The notes: generated from the sequence alone by a model not told the origin. DNA of 57,237 bases from Deltaproteobacteria bacterium (GCA_007693585.1 REDH01000060.1:1-57237), one strand, 5' to 3'. Positions 17,074 through 32,294 are shown, counted from the first letter of the stretch. A program made the numbers and translations.

Positions 17074-17870
17074 GCACGGCGACGACCGGCGGCGGCCTGC
17101 GCTGGGACTGGGCGGTGATCCGGACCCTGTGGCTGCGGGACTTCCTGCGGCTGCGCCGCGAGCGCAGCAGGTGGCTGGGCATCGTGCTGCAGCCGGTGCT
17201 GTTCTGGGTGATCCTCGGCAGTGGCTTCGCGGATTCGTTCCGGCTGGCGGGCGACGCGGAGACGGACTACCTGGCGTTCTTCTACCCGGGCATTCTGGTG
17301 ATGATCATGCTGTTCTCCACGATCTTCGCCATGATGGCGCTGATCGAGGACCGGCAGAGCGGATTCCTGCAGGGCATCCTCGCGGGCCCGGCGTCCCGGC
17401 CGGCGATGGTGCTGGGGCGCCTTGCGGGTCTGGTGTCGATGGTGCTGCTGCAGACGGGGCTCTTCATGCTGCTGGCTCCGCTGGCCGGCTACCCGTTCGG
17501 CGCGGTGGACTGGGCGCTGCTGCTGCTGGCGATCGTGCTCGGGGCGCTCCTGCTCGGCGCGCTGAACTTCGCGGCGGCGTGGCTCCTCGACAGCACACAG
17601 GGGTACCACGCGGTGATGGGGGTCGTGCTGATCCCGCTCTGGGTGCTGTCCGGCGCGATGTTCCCGCCCGGGGATGGGCTGATCGGCCGGCTGATGGTGG
17701 CCAATCCCATGCACTGGATGGTCGAGGCGGTGCGCGCCGGGCTCGAGGGCTCGTCGACGCCGGCGGCGTGGGCGGTGGTCGCGGGGCTCGCGCTGGGGGC
17801 GGTCGTGGCGGTGGCGCTGGCCGGCTGGGTCAGCCGCCCGCCCGCCGGCGGGGGAGGAGGGTCGGCATGA
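17070..17870 (+). CDS. ABC-2 type transporter permease
   Basis: The 266-residue product has six predicted transmembrane segments and the ABC-2 family outline, for example YLAFFYPGILVMIMLFSTIF, then EDRQSGFLQGILAGPASRP at the cytosolic loop, and VLIPLWVLSGAMFPPGDG with NPMHWMVEAVRAGLEG near the end. It is the membrane partner of the ATPase gene it overlaps. ATG 17070 overlaps that gene's stop (ATGA). Homology to NosY/NodJ-type permeases is likely; the cargo is not known. Confidence 0.9.
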   Translation: MSTATTGGGLRWDWAVIRTLWLRDFLRLRRERSRWLGIVLQPVLFWVILGSGFADSFRLAGDAETDYLAFFYPGILVMIMLFSTIFAMMALIEDRQSGFLQGILAGPASRPAMVLGRLAGLVSMVLLQTGLFMLLAPLAGYPFGAVDWALLLLAIVLGALLLGALNFAAAWLLDSTQGYHAVMGVVLIPLWVLSGAMFPPGDGLIGRLMVANPMHWMVEAVRAGLEGSSTPAAWAVVAGLALGAVVAVALAGWVSRPPAGGGGGSA

Positions 17871-18547
17871 CGGACCCCACACCAGCGCAGGCCGGGCCGG
17901 AGCGGTCGGACGCCGCCGCCACACCGGCGGAGTTCCCGGTCATCGGCTGGCGGAGTCCGTGGATGTGGTCGTTCCTGATCGGGGCCTTCACGCTGACCAT
18001 GCTGCGGCCGTGCATGCGCTACATTCCGGACCCACCGCCGGTGGTGGCGGAGCTTCCCGCGTTCACGCTGACGGCGGCGGACGGAACGCCGTTCACCCGG
18101 GCGAACCTGGAGGGCGGCACGACGGTGGTGGCGCTCGTGTGCGCGTCGTGCGGAGCGTCGGACGCTCGCCGGCTGGAACAGCTGCGGGAGCTCACGGAGT
18201 CCTTCGCGGATGCGGACTGGCCCGTGCGGATCTGGGCGATGGGGGTGGATCCGGAGCGCGACACGCCGGCGACGATGACCCAGTTGCGGGAGCGGCTGCT
18301 GCCGGAGTCCTCGTCCTGGTGGCTGACGAGCGGGGAGCCGGCGGAGGTCGAGAGGCTGCTGGAGGTGTTCTCGCAGGCGGAGCATGGGCCTGCGAGGGGG
18401 GAGGAGATCTGGCGGGCCGCGGGGCACGATGCGTTCGGGCTGATCGATCGGCAGGGTGCCCTGCGCGGGTTCTTCGTGGTGACCGATTCGCACGGCGTGG
18501 ACGAGGTTCGGCACCGCGCGGTTCACGTGATCCGGGAGGATGGATGA
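17867..18547 (+). CDS. SCO-like thioredoxin-fold membrane protein with a CxxC site
   Basis: The 226-residue protein has one N-terminal transmembrane helix (about residues 33-52) and a periplasmic thioredoxin-like domain. IWAMGVDPERDTPATM matches the SCO1/SenC signature (ISIDPERDT), and His187 in GHDAFGLIDRQG sits where SCO proteins keep the copper-binding histidine. The cysteines are at 92 and 95 (VCASCGASD), so spacing is CxxC instead of the usual SCO CxxxC. A copper chaperone or a thiol reductase for CuA or SCO maturation are both possible. It overlaps the permease stop (ATGA) and ends the first block. A second, classical SCO is encoded at 27553. Confidence 0.8.
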   Translation: MTDPTPAQAGPERSDAAATPAEFPVIGWRSPWMWSFLIGAFTLTMLRPCMRYIPDPPPVVAELPAFTLTAADGTPFTRANLEGGTTVVALVCASCGASDARRLEQLRELTESFADADWPVRIWAMGVDPERDTPATMTQLRERLLPESSSWWLTSGEPAEVERLLEVFSQAEHGPARGEEIWRAAGHDAFGLIDRQGALRGFFVVTDSHGVDEVRHRAVHVIREDG

Positions 18548-18897
18548 AAACATTGTGGAAACGGGGGATTGCGCGGCAAGAGCGGTCGTGGCGGGCCGGG
18601 TCCGAAACCTGTTGCGGTGCGTCAACCCGGATGGTAGGGTCCGCGCGCCGTTCACCCGGCGGTGGCCTTGTTGCCGCTGCGCGGTCACTGCGGATCCCCC
18701 GACGATGTGCGCTCGACCCGTTGTGCGCAGATCGTTCCGCAGGACGACGGGGGAAGTGCGGCGCAATGTCCTGGAAGAGTCGGGGCGGACGCGTGCGAAC
18801 GAATACGAACCTGGATGGACCCACATGCGATCGGCCGTCGGCGGTCCGGTTGCGAACGATGGGCGTTTCCCGTGAGACGAGGTAAGGAGCTGTGGCA
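18548..18897 (+). other. 350-bp leader of the alternative complex III operon
   Basis: No gene is seen. The region separates the assembly genes from actA and contains the candidate promoter listed at 18612-18640, which would give a leader of about 250 bases. AAGGAG at 18884-18889 is the ribosome binding site of actA. No known riboswitch was recognised in the leader. Confidence 0.5.
18612..18640 (+). promoter_or_regulatory. Candidate promoter for act-cox operon
   Basis: TTGCGG at 18612-18617, a 17-base spacer and TAGGGT at 18635-18640 fit a sigma-70-like promoter directed at the actA operon. Motif evidence only. Confidence 0.4.
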
Positions 18898-19535
18898 GTG
18901 ATCTTCCCTCGGTGGACGAACCATGTCCCGGTGGCGCTGGTGCTCGGAGCACCGTTTGCGCTGGTGGGGGTGGTGGCGTTCATCTGGTATTACTTCTCCC
19001 CGCAGTACACGCAGGTGGGGTATGCGCCCCCGCAGCCTGTTCCCTTCAGTCACAAGCTGCATGCCGGCGACCTGGGGATGGACTGCGTCTACTGTCACAC
19101 CACGGTGGAGGACGCCGCGTTCGCGGCGGTTCCGCCGACGGCGACCTGCATGAACTGTCATGCCCAGGTGGCGACAGACAGCCCGCAGCTCGCGCTCGTG
19201 CGCCGCGCGTACGAGACCGGGGAGCCGATTCCGTGGGTGCGCGTCCACATGCTTCCCGACTACGCCAACTTCGACCACAGCGTGCATGTGGCGGCCGGGG
19301 TGGGGTGCGCGTCGTGTCACGGCCGGATCGATCAGATGGAAGTCGTGTACCAGGCCGAGTCCCTGAGCATGGGATGGTGCCTGGACTGTCACCGGAACCC
19401 GGAGCCGCACCTGCGCCCCCGGAGCGAGGTGACGAACATGGACTGGGACGCGCAGGCCGCGGGCTATGACCCGGCGGCGGATCCGCACCGGATGCGCGAC
19501 CTCAACCCGCCGCAACACTGCTCCGGGTGTCACCA

Positions 19536-19539
<4 letters not shown>
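18898..19539 (+). CDS. actA: Alternative complex III pentaheme cytochrome c subunit ActA
   Basis: ActA is the pentaheme c-type subunit that takes electrons from the iron-sulfur subunit ActB in the quinol-oxidising alternative complex III. One N-terminal transmembrane helix anchors a periplasmic domain with five CxxCH sites at residues 63, 84, 137, 161 and 208 (CVYCH, CMNCH, CASCH, CLDCH, CSGCH). Two GTG codons are possible: 18892 lies only two bases after AAGGAG, whereas 18898 is eight bases from it, so the latter is chosen; the products differ by two residues. The stop overlaps the actB start. Confidence 0.92.
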
Positions 19540-22607
<3,068 letters not shown>

Positions 22608-22631
22608 CGCGTCCCCAGGGGAAGAGAAGCC

Positions 22632-24055
<1,424 letters not shown>

Positions 24056-24056
<1 letters not shown>

Positions 24057-24601
24057 TGGCCAACGAGAACCGAAACAGCGCCCACTGGGGCGCGCTCGCC
24101 CAGTTCGCCACCCCCGCAGACCTCTACCACGCGTGCGAGAAGGTGCGGGACGCGGGCTTCTCGAAGTGGGACGCACATACCCCGTTCCCCGTGCACGGCC
24201 TCGACAAGGCCATGGGCATGCAACAGAGCAAGTTGCCGTGGATCGTCCTCGGCGCAGGACTCACCGGAGCAGCGCTGGCGTTCTGGATGCAGACCTGGAT
24301 GTCCGCGATCGCCTACCCGCTGATCATTTCCGGCAAGCCCTACTGGAGCTGGCAGGCCTTCATCCCGATCACCTTCGAACTCGGCATTCTCTTCGCCGCC
24401 TTCGGGGCCGTGTTCGGCATGATGGCGCTCAACAGGCTCCCCATGCTCTGGCACCCGCTCTTCCGGAGCCGCCGCTTCGAACGCGTCACCGACGACGCCT
24501 TCTTCATCTCCATCGAGTCCACCGATCCGAAGTTCGACGCGCGTGCCACGCTCGAACTGCTCACGGAATTCGGTGCGACCCACGTGGAACTGGTGGAGTA
24601 G
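24056..24601 (+). CDS. actD: Alternative complex III subunit ActD (DUF3341)
   Basis: ActD is a small membrane subunit with two transmembrane helices, found in all characterised alternative complex III assemblies. The 181-residue protein opens with a soluble segment containing FATPADLYHACEKVRDAGF and WDAHTPFPVHGLDKAMG, typical of DUF3341, followed by helices at about 60-80 and 100-125 and a C-terminal domain with IESTDPKFD. It shares a base with the actC stop and lies directly before actE, as in other act operons. Confidence 0.92.
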
Positions 24602-24605
24602 ACCC

Positions 24606-25241
24606 ATGACCCGCTCCCTGAACATGAAGAACCCTATTCGCGGTCTGCTCCTCCTCGGAGCGCTGACGCTGATTCTGAGCGGATGCCGTGGCTTCACCTT
24701 CGAGAAGCCACCGATCGACCTGATTCAGAACATGCACTTCCAGACCCACTTCGGGGCACAGCAGGAAGCCCCGTTCTGGGAGGACCGCCGATCCATGCGA
24801 CCTCGACCCGAAGGCGTCGTCGCCCGCGGACACCTCCGCAACGACAGCCATCTCTACGAGGGACGGATCGACGGCGCGTACGCGTCGACCCTGCCCATGG
24901 AACTCGACGAGGATCTGCTCGACCGCGGACAGGATCGCTACGAGATCTTCTGCGCACCCTGCCATGGGGCCGCCGGACACGGCGACGCAGCCATCCCGTC
25001 CCGCTCCAACTGGGTCGTGCCCACCCTGCACGCGGAACGCTCGCGGTCGATGCCCGTCGGGCAGCTCTACGACATCGTCGCCAACGGCGTGAACACCATG
25101 CCGGGCTACGCAGAGCAGATTCGCGTGAATGATCGATGGGCCATCGCCGCATATGTGCGGGCGCTCCAGGTCAGCCAGGGACTGACGCTCGACGAGATTC
25201 CCGCGGACATCGCCGCCGCACAGGGATGGGGGAGACGATGA
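24606..25241 (+). CDS. actE: Alternative complex III monoheme cytochrome c lipoprotein ActE
   Basis: ActE is a monoheme cytochrome c anchored to the membrane by lipid, thought to pass electrons from ActA to the terminal oxidase. The 211-residue product has a lipoprotein signal (GLLLLGALTLILSGC), a CxxCH site at residue 116 (CAPCHGAAGHGD) and a likely methionine ligand in NGVNTMPGYAEQI. ATG 24606 is four bases after actD; a second ATG at 24624 would also keep the signal. It overlaps actF by four bases. Confidence 0.92.
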   Translation: MTRSLNMKNPIRGLLLLGALTLILSGCRGFTFEKPPIDLIQNMHFQTHFGAQQEAPFWEDRRSMRPRPEGVVARGHLRNDSHLYEGRIDGAYASTLPMELDEDLLDRGQDRYEIFCAPCHGAAGHGDAAIPSRSNWVVPTLHAERSRSMPVGQLYDIVANGVNTMPGYAEQIRVNDRWAIAAYVRALQVSQGLTLDEIPADIAAAQGWGRR

Positions 25242-26467
25242 GCCACGGACACCACAGCATGGAACTGAAGCCTGAAGCCATTCGCCTCGCGGAAAACTCC
25301 ACGTGGCGAAAGCTCCCGATGATCGCCGGCATCATCGGACTGGCCTCGCTGGCCGCAACGATGGGGCTCGCCGGGGATGACCCGAAGGGTGCGCTCCTGT
25401 CCTACCTCACCGCCCTGATGTTCGTCATCAGCATCGGCGTCGGCGCATCCTTCTTCGTGACCATCCAGTTCCTCACCCGGGCCGGATGGAGCGTCGTCGT
25501 GCGCCGCCTGATGGAGAACCTGATGGCGCCGCTCTTCCTGTTCATCGTGCTGTTCATCCCCATCCTGCTGAACCTCGATGTCATCTACAAGTGGACGAAC
25601 CCGGAGCTGCAGAACCCGGACAGCCCGTACTTCGACTACCTGGCCGTGGTGAAGGCCCCGTACCTCAACGAGAGCTTCTTCACCGGACGCTCGATCTTCT
25701 ACCTCGTCGCACTCGCCGCCATCGGCTGGTTCTTCTACAGCCGGAGCACCGGACAGGACGAGAGCGGCGACAAGGAAGTGACGCGCAAGCTCCAGTTCCT
25801 GTCGGCCCCGGCCATCATGATCCTGGCGCTCGTGTCGACCTTCGCCGCCGTCGACTGGGTGATGACCCTCGACTTCCACTGGTTCTCGACCATCTTCGGC
25901 GTCTACTGGTTCGCAGGCTCCTTCCTCGTGGCCCTGTGCACGACCATCCTGCTCGTCCTCGGGCTGAAGAAGAGCGGACTCCTCGATGGGGTCGTCACCG
26001 TGGAGCACTACCACGACCTCGGCAAGCTCACCTTCGGCTTCGTGGTGTTCTGGACCTACATCGCCTTCAGCCAGTACTTCCTCATCTGGTACGCGAACAT
26101 CCCCGAGACCACGATGTGGTTCGGACTCCGGCTCGACGGAACCTGGAGCGGGGCATCCGTGCTGCTCGCCCTCGGCCATTTCGTGATCCCCTTCGCGTTC
26201 CTCATGCCCCGCACCCTCAAGCGGATCCCGCTGACCCTCGGCATCGCCGCGGCGTGGCTGGTGTTCATGCACTACCTCGACATGTACTGGCTGATCATGC
26301 CGACGGCCCACCCCGAAGGACCGCAGCCCGGGCTGATCGACCTGACGGCACTGCTCGGTGTGGGTGGACTCTACTTCGCCGTCTTCGGATGGGCGCTTGG
26401 CCGTCGTGCCCTCATCCCCGAAAAGGATCCGCGTCTCCCCGAGTCGCTGGCGTTCGAGAACTTCTGA
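25238..26467 (+). CDS. actF: Alternative complex III membrane subunit ActF
   Basis: ActF is a second ten-helix membrane protein, related to ActC, and completes the membrane part of alternative complex III. The 409-residue protein has a short His-rich N-terminus (MSHGHHSMEL) and helices throughout. TFAAVDWVMTLDFHWFSTIF and WTYIAFSQYFLIWYANIPE are typical of the family, as is the late HYLDMYWLIMPTAHPEGP. ATG 25238 overlaps the actE stop (ATGA). Confidence 0.92.
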   Translation: MSHGHHSMELKPEAIRLAENSTWRKLPMIAGIIGLASLAATMGLAGDDPKGALLSYLTALMFVISIGVGASFFVTIQFLTRAGWSVVVRRLMENLMAPLFLFIVLFIPILLNLDVIYKWTNPELQNPDSPYFDYLAVVKAPYLNESFFTGRSIFYLVALAAIGWFFYSRSTGQDESGDKEVTRKLQFLSAPAIMILALVSTFAAVDWVMTLDFHWFSTIFGVYWFAGSFLVALCTTILLVLGLKKSGLLDGVVTVEHYHDLGKLTFGFVVFWTYIAFSQYFLIWYANIPETTMWFGLRLDGTWSGASVLLALGHFVIPFAFLMPRTLKRIPLTLGIAAAWLVFMHYLDMYWLIMPTAHPEGPQPGLIDLTALLGVGGLYFAVFGWALGRRALIPEKDPRLPESLAFENF

Positions 26468-26478
26468 GAGGCTGAACC

Positions 26479-27519
26479 GTGAGCGAAAACGACACCACGA
26501 AGAAGACGGACGAGACCGAGACCATGACCGAGGACTCCAGCGACGAATCCCGCGAGGGCGAGGAGACCGCGGCCACAGGCGCGTCCGAAGGCGACTCCGA
26601 GGCGACCTCCGCGGACGATGGTCGCACCGAAGCCGGCGAGGCCGAGGACAGCGAAGCGGTCACGGCCGCATCCGATGACGCGTCCGATGCCGCGCCTGGT
26701 GAGGACGATGGCGAGATGCCGACTCAGGAGGATGGTCCGGACGCGGAAGAGCTCGCCGCCGCAGCTGCCGAAGTGGTGGCCGACGACAACATCGAGGCAG
26801 GACCCGACGACGCGTCCGATCCCTCCGAGTTCCGGAACCTCGTGGCCAATGCCGCCGGGATCACCGGACCGGACCAGCCCAAGGCCATGTTCGCCAGCGA
26901 GGACCCGAACCTCACCGATGACGAGCTTCGGGCCATGGGCATCGAGAAGGACATCGTCCCCAACGCCCCCCTCCTGGTGCTCGTCGTGGTCCTCACCATC
27001 GGACTCGGACTCATCGCCCTCGGGGGCGTGCAGCTCTACCGGTTCGCCATGGACGGCGCCATGCGCGCCGGGAACTGGTCCGTTGTGGATTCCGAACTCG
27101 CCGAACAGCGCGCGTCGAACCAGTCGCGGCTCTCCGAGTTCGGCGAGGCCTGGGGAGAAACGCAGGAAGGCGAGTACCGCATGCCCGTCGACCAGGCGAC
27201 GGCGCTTCTGCTGCAGAACCCGGAGTGGCTTGCGCTGCACCCCCTCGGGGTCGTGGTCGAGGACCCCACCGAGGCCCTGCCCGTCGTACACGAGCCGACG
27301 GAAGGGGAGGAGGGGGACGCCACAGACACCGAGGAAGCAGCCGAGGCCGAGGAGGCCGAGGAGGTCGAGCCACCTGGTTCGGAACAGGACGAAGAATCTC
27401 TTGATCCCGACGGGGACGAGACCCATGATACCGGTGGAGAGGCGGTCGAAGAGCAAGCCGACACGCCTCCCCCCACCGGAGACGATGAAGGGGCCGAGGC
27501 GCCCGGTGAGGAGGACTAG
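26479..27519 (+). CDS. Very acidic single-TM protein of the act-cox operon
   Basis: The family was not identified with certainty. The 346-residue protein has an extremely acidic Asp/Glu/Ser/Thr-rich N-terminal 110 residues, one transmembrane helix at about 165-187 (LLVLVVVLTIGLGLIALGG), then a short globular part with GEYRMPVDQATALLLQNPEW, and an acidic tail. A motif like MPVDQAxxLL is common in small membrane proteins at this position of act-cox operons. It might serve as an accessory subunit or an acidic dock for cytochrome c; both ideas are inference. GTG 26479 lies 11 bases after actF and begins a run of polar residues. Confidence 0.75.
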   Translation: MSENDTTKKTDETETMTEDSSDESREGEETAATGASEGDSEATSADDGRTEAGEAEDSEAVTAASDDASDAAPGEDDGEMPTQEDGPDAEELAAAAAEVVADDNIEAGPDDASDPSEFRNLVANAAGITGPDQPKAMFASEDPNLTDDELRAMGIEKDIVPNAPLLVLVVVLTIGLGLIALGGVQLYRFAMDGAMRAGNWSVVDSELAEQRASNQSRLSEFGEAWGETQEGEYRMPVDQATALLLQNPEWLALHPLGVVVEDPTEALPVVHEPTEGEEGDATDTEEAAEAEEAEEVEPPGSEQDEESLDPDGDETHDTGGEAVEEQADTPPPTGDDEGAEAPGEED

Positions 27520-27552
27520 AGGAGGCCCCGAGCGGACGGGGGAGTCGTCGAC

Positions 27553-28413
27553 ATGACGAGTCCCTCGGCCTGTTCACTGGACATGGCGATGCGCAACCTG
27601 ATCCACATCATCGTGCCCGCTCTGCTCGTCGCGCTGGCGAGCCCTGCGGACGCTCAACGCACCGACTTCATCCCCGAAGCACTGCAGGGGGTGGACGTCG
27701 ACGAACGGCTCGGTGGCATGGTCGACCTCGACCTCACCTTCGTGAACGCCGAGGGCGAAAGCGTACGGCTCCGAGACTTCGTGCGGGACGGGCGGCCGAT
27801 CCTGCTGACGCTGAACTACTACGACTGCCCGATGCTCTGTGACCTGCAGCTCAACGCGGTGGTCGACACGCTCTCGCAGTTGCGCGAGAACTGGGTGCCC
27901 GGGAACCAGTTCGAGCTGGTCACCATCAGCTTCGACCCCGAGGAGGGACCCGAGCTGGCCGCAGGAAAGCAGCGGGCGTACCGCGCCTCCCTCGGCCGGG
28001 GCAGTGATGCCGGATGGCACTTCCTCGTCGGTGACCGCGAGAACATCGACGCGCTCACTGAACAGCTCGGATACATGTACCAGTTCATCGAGGAGGCGGG
28101 TGAGTTCTCGCATCCCTCGGTGCTCATGTTTCTCTCCCCCGAGGGGCGCATCACCCGCTACCTGTACGGGCTGATGTACGACCCGCAGGACGTTCGCCTC
28201 GCCCTGCTCGAGGCGAGCGAGGGGCGAGTCGGATCGCCCATGGAGCGCATCATCCTGTCGTGCTTCATCTACGACCCCGATCGGGGTGCCTACATCCCCT
28301 ACGCCTTCGGCATCATGCGCATCGCAGGTGCCGTCACTGTCTTCCTGATCCTGGTCATGCTGCTGGTGCTCTGGCGCCGGGAGCAGCATGAACCCGTCCC
28401 CACCGCGGCCTAG
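27553..28413 (+). CDS. SCO1/SenC copper chaperone for cytochrome oxidase
   Basis: SCO proteins bind copper in the periplasm and help build the CuA centre of CoxB. Here the ligands are all present: Cys92 and Cys96 in YYDCPMLCD and His187 in EFSHPSVLMF, in a thioredoxin fold. The N-terminus holds a signal (NLIHIIVPALLVALASPADAQ), and an unusual C-terminal transmembrane helix lies near residue 260. Starts at 27553, 27583 or 27589 are all possible. The gene sits just before coxB, as expected. Confidence 0.9.
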   Translation: MTSPSACSLDMAMRNLIHIIVPALLVALASPADAQRTDFIPEALQGVDVDERLGGMVDLDLTFVNAEGESVRLRDFVRDGRPILLTLNYYDCPMLCDLQLNAVVDTLSQLRENWVPGNQFELVTISFDPEEGPELAAGKQRAYRASLGRGSDAGWHFLVGDRENIDALTEQLGYMYQFIEEAGEFSHPSVLMFLSPEGRITRYLYGLMYDPQDVRLALLEASEGRVGSPMERIILSCFIYDPDRGAYIPYAFGIMRIAGAVTVFLILVMLLVLWRREQHEPVPTAA

Positions 28414-28422
28414 AGAACGACC

Positions 28423-29403
28423 ATGATCAACACGCTACTGGCCAATGCCAACGGCGCCACCTTCTGGCTCCCCGTCCAGGCGTCGACCTTCGCCGAAGTC
28501 CACGACCCGCTCTTCTACTTCATCTACTGGGTGTGCGTCGTGTCGTTCGTCGTGGTCGTCGGCGTGATGGCGTACTTCGGTGTCAAGTACAAGCGCAAGC
28601 AGGAAGGAGAGCGAACCAGCGGAAACCGCGGCAACTTTGCCCTGGAAGTCGGCTGGATCGCCGTGCCGTCCGTCTTCCTCCTCATCATCTTCTGGTGGGG
28701 CTTCCAGGGCTTCGTGATGTACCAGACCCCACCGGCGAACACGCTGAACGTCCGCGTGACCGCCGACACGTGGAGCTGGAGCTTCCGATACCCCGACGGC
28801 ACCGTCTCTTCGGAGCTGATCGTTCCCGTGGATCAGCCCGTGCGGCTGACCATGACGAGCGAGTCCGGCAGCGCGCAGGGGGCGGTGATTCACTCGCTCT
28901 TCATCCCGGCCTTCCGCCTCAAGCGCGACGTGCTCCCCGACCGATACACGGTGCTGTGGTTCGAGGCCACGCGCGAGGGCACCTACACCCTCTTCTGCAC
29001 CGAGTACTGCGGCACCGGACACTCCGAGATGAACGTGCCCGTGCATGTGGTGCCCTCGGACGAGTTCGCCGAACGCCTCGCCGCGCTCGACAGCGCGCCC
29101 GACGGCATGACGACCGCCGAATGGGGGCAGCAGCTCTTCGCACAGCAGGGCTGCACCGCCTGTCACAGTGTCGATGGCTCCCGGCTGATCGGACCCACCA
29201 TGCAGGGGCTCTACGGCTCCACCCGCGAGTTCACCGACGGCTCGACGCGCGTCGCGGACGAGAACTACCTGCGAGAGTCCATCCTTGAACCCTCAGCACT
29301 GATCAATGTGGGCTACCAGAACGTGATGCCCAGCTACGCCGGCCGACTCACCGACGGACGGCTCGACGCCATCATCGCCTACATCGAGTCCCTCGCGGAC
29401 TGA
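28423..29403 (+). CDS. coxB: Cytochrome c oxidase subunit II with fused cytochrome c (caa3 type)
   Basis: CoxB receives electrons from a cytochrome and passes them to heme a of CoxA through CuA. Two N-terminal transmembrane helices (about residues 30-55 and 75-95) precede a cupredoxin domain with WSWSFRYPDG. The CuA ligands appear in CTEYCGTGHSEM as Cys192, Cys196, His200 and Met203. A C-terminal cytochrome c domain follows, with CxxCH at 244-248 and a candidate Met ligand in NVMPSYAG, so the oxidase is of the caa3 kind. ATG 28423 follows the SCO gene by nine bases. Length 326 residues. Confidence 0.94.
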   Translation: MINTLLANANGATFWLPVQASTFAEVHDPLFYFIYWVCVVSFVVVVGVMAYFGVKYKRKQEGERTSGNRGNFALEVGWIAVPSVFLLIIFWWGFQGFVMYQTPPANTLNVRVTADTWSWSFRYPDGTVSSELIVPVDQPVRLTMTSESGSAQGAVIHSLFIPAFRLKRDVLPDRYTVLWFEATREGTYTLFCTEYCGTGHSEMNVPVHVVPSDEFAERLAALDSAPDGMTTAEWGQQLFAQQGCTACHSVDGSRLIGPTMQGLYGSTREFTDGSTRVADENYLRESILEPSALINVGYQNVMPSYAGRLTDGRLDAIIAYIESLAD

Positions 29404-29427
29404 ACCCGCGCTTCCGAGGAAACCGCC

Positions 29428-31092
<1,665 letters not shown>

Positions 31093-31102
31093 GGACCCAC
31101 CC

Positions 31103-31759
31103 ATGAGCACCGCCCACGCCCACGGGGGACATCACCACCCCTTCCACGCCCACCACTTCGAGACGCTGCCTCAGCAGGAGGCCAGCGCACGAATGGGAAT
31201 GTGGCTCTTCCTCGGACAGGAACTCCTGTTCTTCTCCGCGGTCTTCGTCGCCTTCTTCGTCTTCCAGTACATGTACCCGGAAGGCTTCCTCGAGGCGCAC
31301 CGTACCCTCTCCATCCCGCTCGGGACCCTCAACACGCTCGTGCTCCTGACGAGCTCCCTCACCATGGCCCTCGCCGTGCGAAACGCACAGCTCGGCGACA
31401 ACAAGGGCGTCGTGAAGCAACTCGGCTTCACCATCGCCCTCGCCACGGTCTTCATGATCGTGAAGTACTTCGAGTACTCCGGAAAGATCGAGAAGGGACA
31501 GCTCCCCGGCCAGTGGTACACCTACGAGGGTCTCCCCGAAGGCGCGAGCATCTTCTTCACCATGTACTTCGTGATGACCGGTCTGCACGGTCTCCACATC
31601 GTCATCGGCATCGGGGTCCTCGCGTGGATCCTCATCCGGGCCACGAAGAACCAGTTCTCCGCCGAGTACTACGCCCCCGTCGAGAACGTCGGGCTCTACT
31701 GGCACCTCGTCGACCTGATCTGGATCTTCCTGTTCCCCTTCCTCTACCTCATCGAGTAG
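31103..31759 (+). CDS. coxC: Cytochrome c oxidase subunit III
   Basis: The 218-residue subunit III has five predicted transmembrane helices, as short CoxC forms do, and a His-rich N-terminus (HAHGGHHHPFHAHHFE). ARMGMWLFLGQELLFFSAVF and TGLHGLHIVIGIG are conserved family stretches, and the end reads GLYWHLVDLIWIFLFPFLYL. It stabilises CoxA and its proton pathway in the membrane. It follows coxA by ten bases. Confidence 0.94.
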   Translation: MSTAHAHGGHHHPFHAHHFETLPQQEASARMGMWLFLGQELLFFSAVFVAFFVFQYMYPEGFLEAHRTLSIPLGTLNTLVLLTSSLTMALAVRNAQLGDNKGVVKQLGFTIALATVFMIVKYFEYSGKIEKGQLPGQWYTYEGLPEGASIFFTMYFVMTGLHGLHIVIGIGVLAWILIRATKNQFSAEYYAPVENVGLYWHLVDLIWIFLFPFLYLIE

Positions 31760-31807
31760 TCCCGTCGCCGACGACCACACGGCCCTCTCGGCCCGGAGGA
31801 ATCCATC

Positions 31808-32248
31808 ATGAGTGCAGATTCGAACCACAACCAAGGTCATGGCGAACACCACGTCATGCCCCTGTCGACCTACTTCGCCGTCTTCGGAGCGCTGCTGGTC
31901 CTGACCGGCATCACCGTGCTGGTCTCGTTCCTCAAGCTCGGCCTCCTGGTCGCGGTCGTGATCGCGAGCATCAAGGCCGCCCTCGTCGTCGGCTACTTCA
32001 TGCACCTCAAGTACGATGACCGATTCTACTCGGTGATCCTGCTCAGCTCGCTCTTCGCCATCTTCTGCTTCTTCCTCTTCGTCTTCCTCGACTTCACCAG
32101 CCGGGGAATGGTGGTGCCCGAAGAGGAAACCAACTTCCTGCGTAACGAACGCGCCATGATCGAGCGCCTCGAGCAGGAAGAGGCCGCCGCCGCAGCAGCA
32201 GCCGAAGAGGAAGAGGAGGAAGAAGCCGAAGAAGACACCGGCGGCTGA
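31808..32248 (+). CDS. coxD: Cytochrome c oxidase subunit IV (prokaryotic)
   Basis: This 146-residue protein has three membrane helices in its first 100 residues (YFAVFGALLVLTGITVLVSF, then AVVIASIKAALVVGYFMHLK, then a third), which fits the bacterial COX4 family. VGYFMHLKYD is the typical helix-two motif. The last 45 residues form a charged, Glu/Ala-rich tail, longer than usual, of unknown function. It is the last gene of the act-cox operon, with GGAGG-like bases ahead of ATG 31808. Confidence 0.9.
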   Translation: MSADSNHNQGHGEHHVMPLSTYFAVFGALLVLTGITVLVSFLKLGLLVAVVIASIKAALVVGYFMHLKYDDRFYSVILLSSLFAIFCFFLFVFLDFTSRGMVVPEEETNFLRNERAMIERLEQEEAAAAAAAEEEEEEEAEEDTGG

Positions 32249-32294
32249 TCCGGCCGGTGAAGCAGCAGGTGCGGCCGCAGACGCACCTCGCAGC

